This document shows positions 3,914-5,205 of a DNA stretch of 5,205 nucleotides, one piece after another. Source of the DNA: Synergistaceae bacterium (GTDB lineage: Bacteria; Synergistota; Synergistia; Synergistales; Aminobacteriaceae); NCBI GenBank assembly GCA_031273365.1, contig JAISSA010000138.1, forward strand, positions 1-5,205, given 5' to 3'. Position 1 is the stretch's first letter; each line of letters opens with the position of its first letter. The notes beneath the pieces are model-generated. The model searched no databases. It worked only from the letters and a program-made list of their open reading frames with translations, and was not told the DNA's origin. A program made the translations under genes and the position numbers.

Positions 3914-5205
3914 TTGGGGCGCGTGGTGAAGAATCTGGGTTTATACCTGATTCTTATCGTGTTGGTGGTCAGCCTGGTCAATATGTTTTTAACTCCGGCG
4001 CAGACCCCACAGCAATACAGCGAAATCAATTACAGCTCTTTTATCGTGGAATTGGAGGCAGGGCGGGTCAAAACCCTGCAGATCAGGAACAACACCCTGC
4101 CGGGCGAGTCGAGTTCCGCAACGCTGCGCGGCGAGCTGAGGGACGGGAGCAGATATCTGACCTACGGCGTGAACGTCGACAATCTGGCGTCCATGGCGAC
4201 GGACAGAGGCGCTATTGTCACCATCGAGGCGCCGCAGAAGACGTCGTGGTGGGTGACGATTCTTTCGTCTCTGTTGCCGACGCTTCTGCTGATCGGGGTG
4301 TGGATTTTCTTCCTTTACAATATGCAGGGCGGCGGCGGCAAGGTCATGTCCTTCGCGAAAAGCAAGGCCAAGCTGTTTCTGGACAACCGGCCCAAGGTGA
4401 CGTTCGACGACGTGGCCGGCTGCGATGAATCCAAGGAAGAGCTGCAGGAGGTCATCCACTTCCTGCGGGACCCGACGAAATTTACGAGGCTGGGGGCGAA
4501 GGTGCCGCGGGGCGTCCTGCTTCTCGGGCCTCCCGGCACGGGCAAGACGCTGCTTGCCCGTGCGGCGGCGGGAGAGGCGGACGTGCCCTTCTTCAGCGTC
4601 AGCGGCTCGGATTTCGTCGAGATGTTCGTCGGCGTCGGCGCGGCGCGGGTGCGCGACCTTTTCGATCAGGCGAAGCGCTATCAGCCGTCCATCGTTTTCA
4701 TCGACGAGATGGATGCCGTCGGACGCCACAGAGGCGCGGGCCTGGGCGGCGGACACGACGAGCGCGAGCAGACGCTGAATCAGCTTCTGGTGGAGCTGGA
4801 CGGATTCGACGAGGCCACCAGCACGATACTGATAGCGGCAACCAACCGCCCGGACATCCTGGACCCGGCACTGCTGCGCCCGGGGCGTTTCGACCGGCAT
4901 ATCGTGGTCGATCGTCCGGACGTAAATGGCCGCGAGGCGATTCTGAAGGTTCACAGCAAGGACAAGAAGGTCGACGAGAACGTCGATCTGAGCGTCCTTG
5001 CCCGCAGGACTCCGGGTTTTGTCGGGGCGGACCTGGCGAACCTCGTCAACGAGGCGGCGCTTCTTTCCGCGCGGCACGACAGGGACAGGATAGGAATGGA
5101 GGAGTTCGAGGAGGGCATCGAGCGCGTCATGGCCGGCCCGGAGCGCAGAAGCCGCCTGATCAGCGACAAGGAAAAGAAGATCATCGCCTGTCATGAGGTC
5201 GGTCA
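3914..5205 (+). CDS. ftsH: ATP-dependent zinc metalloprotease FtsH, 3' end missing
   Basis: FtsH is a hexameric inner-membrane AAA+ protease that unfolds and degrades misassembled membrane proteins and selected regulators. With TTG at 3914 as residue 1, a transmembrane segment lies at about 8-26, an extracytoplasmic domain at 27-110, and a second transmembrane segment at about 112-135. The AAA+ module follows: Walker A GPPGTGKT at 205-212, pore loop MFVGVG at 237-242, Walker B IVFIDE at 260-265, and the second region of homology TNRPDILDPALLRPGRFDR at 310-328 with presumed arginine fingers 322 and 325. The window ends two bases into the codon after HEVG (427-430), within the HExxH zinc site. 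The rest of the peptidase domain and the third zinc ligand are therefore outside. HEVGH replaces the usual HEAGH, which keeps the HExxH consensus. GTG at 3923 or 3926 are alternative starts, trimming 3-4 residues. No stop occurs in the frame to the window end. It follows tilS-hpt as in Bacillus. Confidence 0.96.
   Translation, partial: MGRVVKNLGLYLILIVLVVSLVNMFLTPAQTPQQYSEINYSSFIVELEAGRVKTLQIRNNTLPGESSSATLRGELRDGSRYLTYGVNVDNLASMATDRGAIVTIEAPQKTSWWVTILSSLLPTLLLIGVWIFFLYNMQGGGGKVMSFAKSKAKLFLDNRPKVTFDDVAGCDESKEELQEVIHFLRDPTKFTRLGAKVPRGVLLLGPPGTGKTLLARAAAGEADVPFFSVSGSDFVEMFVGVGAARVRDLFDQAKRYQPSIVFIDEMDAVGRHRGAGLGGGHDEREQTLNQLLVELDGFDEATSTILIAATNRPDILDPALLRPGRFDRHIVVDRPDVNGREAILKVHSKDKKVDENVDLSVLARRTPGFVGADLANLVNEAALLSARHDRDRIGMEEFEEGIERVMAGPERRSRLISDKEKKIIACHEVG

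Noticed and set aside
3823..4428. + strand open frame overlapping the start of ftsH, including an ATG at 3895
   Set aside because: It is out of frame with ftsH and encodes no motif; the ftsH frame shows transmembrane and AAA+ signatures over the same bases.
3989..5194. 401-codon open frame on the minus strand across ftsH
   Set aside because: It is the antisense shadow of the highly conserved ftsH frame. Its Leu/Arg/Gln/Val-rich composition and lack of motifs match GC-rich codon bias read backwards.

Overview
The window holds four protein genes, all on the + strand, and no RNA gene, CRISPR array or gene-bearing mobile element. In order they are the 3' part of a Slt70-like soluble lytic transglycosylase, a complete tilS (tRNA-Ile lysidine synthetase), a complete hpt (hypoxanthine phosphoribosyltransferase), and the 5' two-thirds or so of ftsH (membrane AAA+ zinc protease), which runs off the right edge. 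The DNA is visibly GC-rich, with G/C-biased third codon positions, and uses GTG (tilS) and probably TTG (ftsH) as start codons beside ATG (hpt).

The order tilS-hpt-ftsH is an old conserved cluster, known from Bacillus and other Firmicutes and also found in some deep-branching Gram-negative-type phyla. A GC-rich genome with an Slt70-type transglycosylase next to this cluster suggests an anaerobic diderm such as a member of Synergistota. This is an inference from gene order and composition only; a GC-rich Firmicute is not excluded.

Layout: 1-1755 transglycosylase (start outside the window); 1756-1846 two terminator-like hairpins in tandem; 1854-1957 a GC-rich, hairpin-dense intergenic element bounded by perfect 9-bp inverted repeats, probably a dispersed repeat or MITE-like insertion; 1988-3133 tilS; a 26-nt gap containing part of a 7-bp tandem repeat and the hpt ribosome binding site; 3160-3714 hpt; a 199-nt leader (3715-3913) with a possible extended -10 promoter and a GC hairpin just before the ftsH ribosome binding site; 3914-5205 ftsH, ending inside its zinc-binding motif.

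Functionally, the first gene remodels peptidoglycan in the envelope and is transcriptionally insulated from the rest. The other three are housekeeping genes: decoding of AUA isoleucine codons (TilS), purine salvage (Hpt) and membrane protein quality control (FtsH). tilS and hpt look co-transcribed; ftsH may also have its own promoter. I see no previously undescribed system here. The points most worth a second look are the inverted-repeat-bounded intergenic element, the tandem repeat that sets the tilS stop codon, the short TilS architecture with an unusual N-terminal extension, and the ambiguous ftsH translation start with an overlapping mini-ORF.
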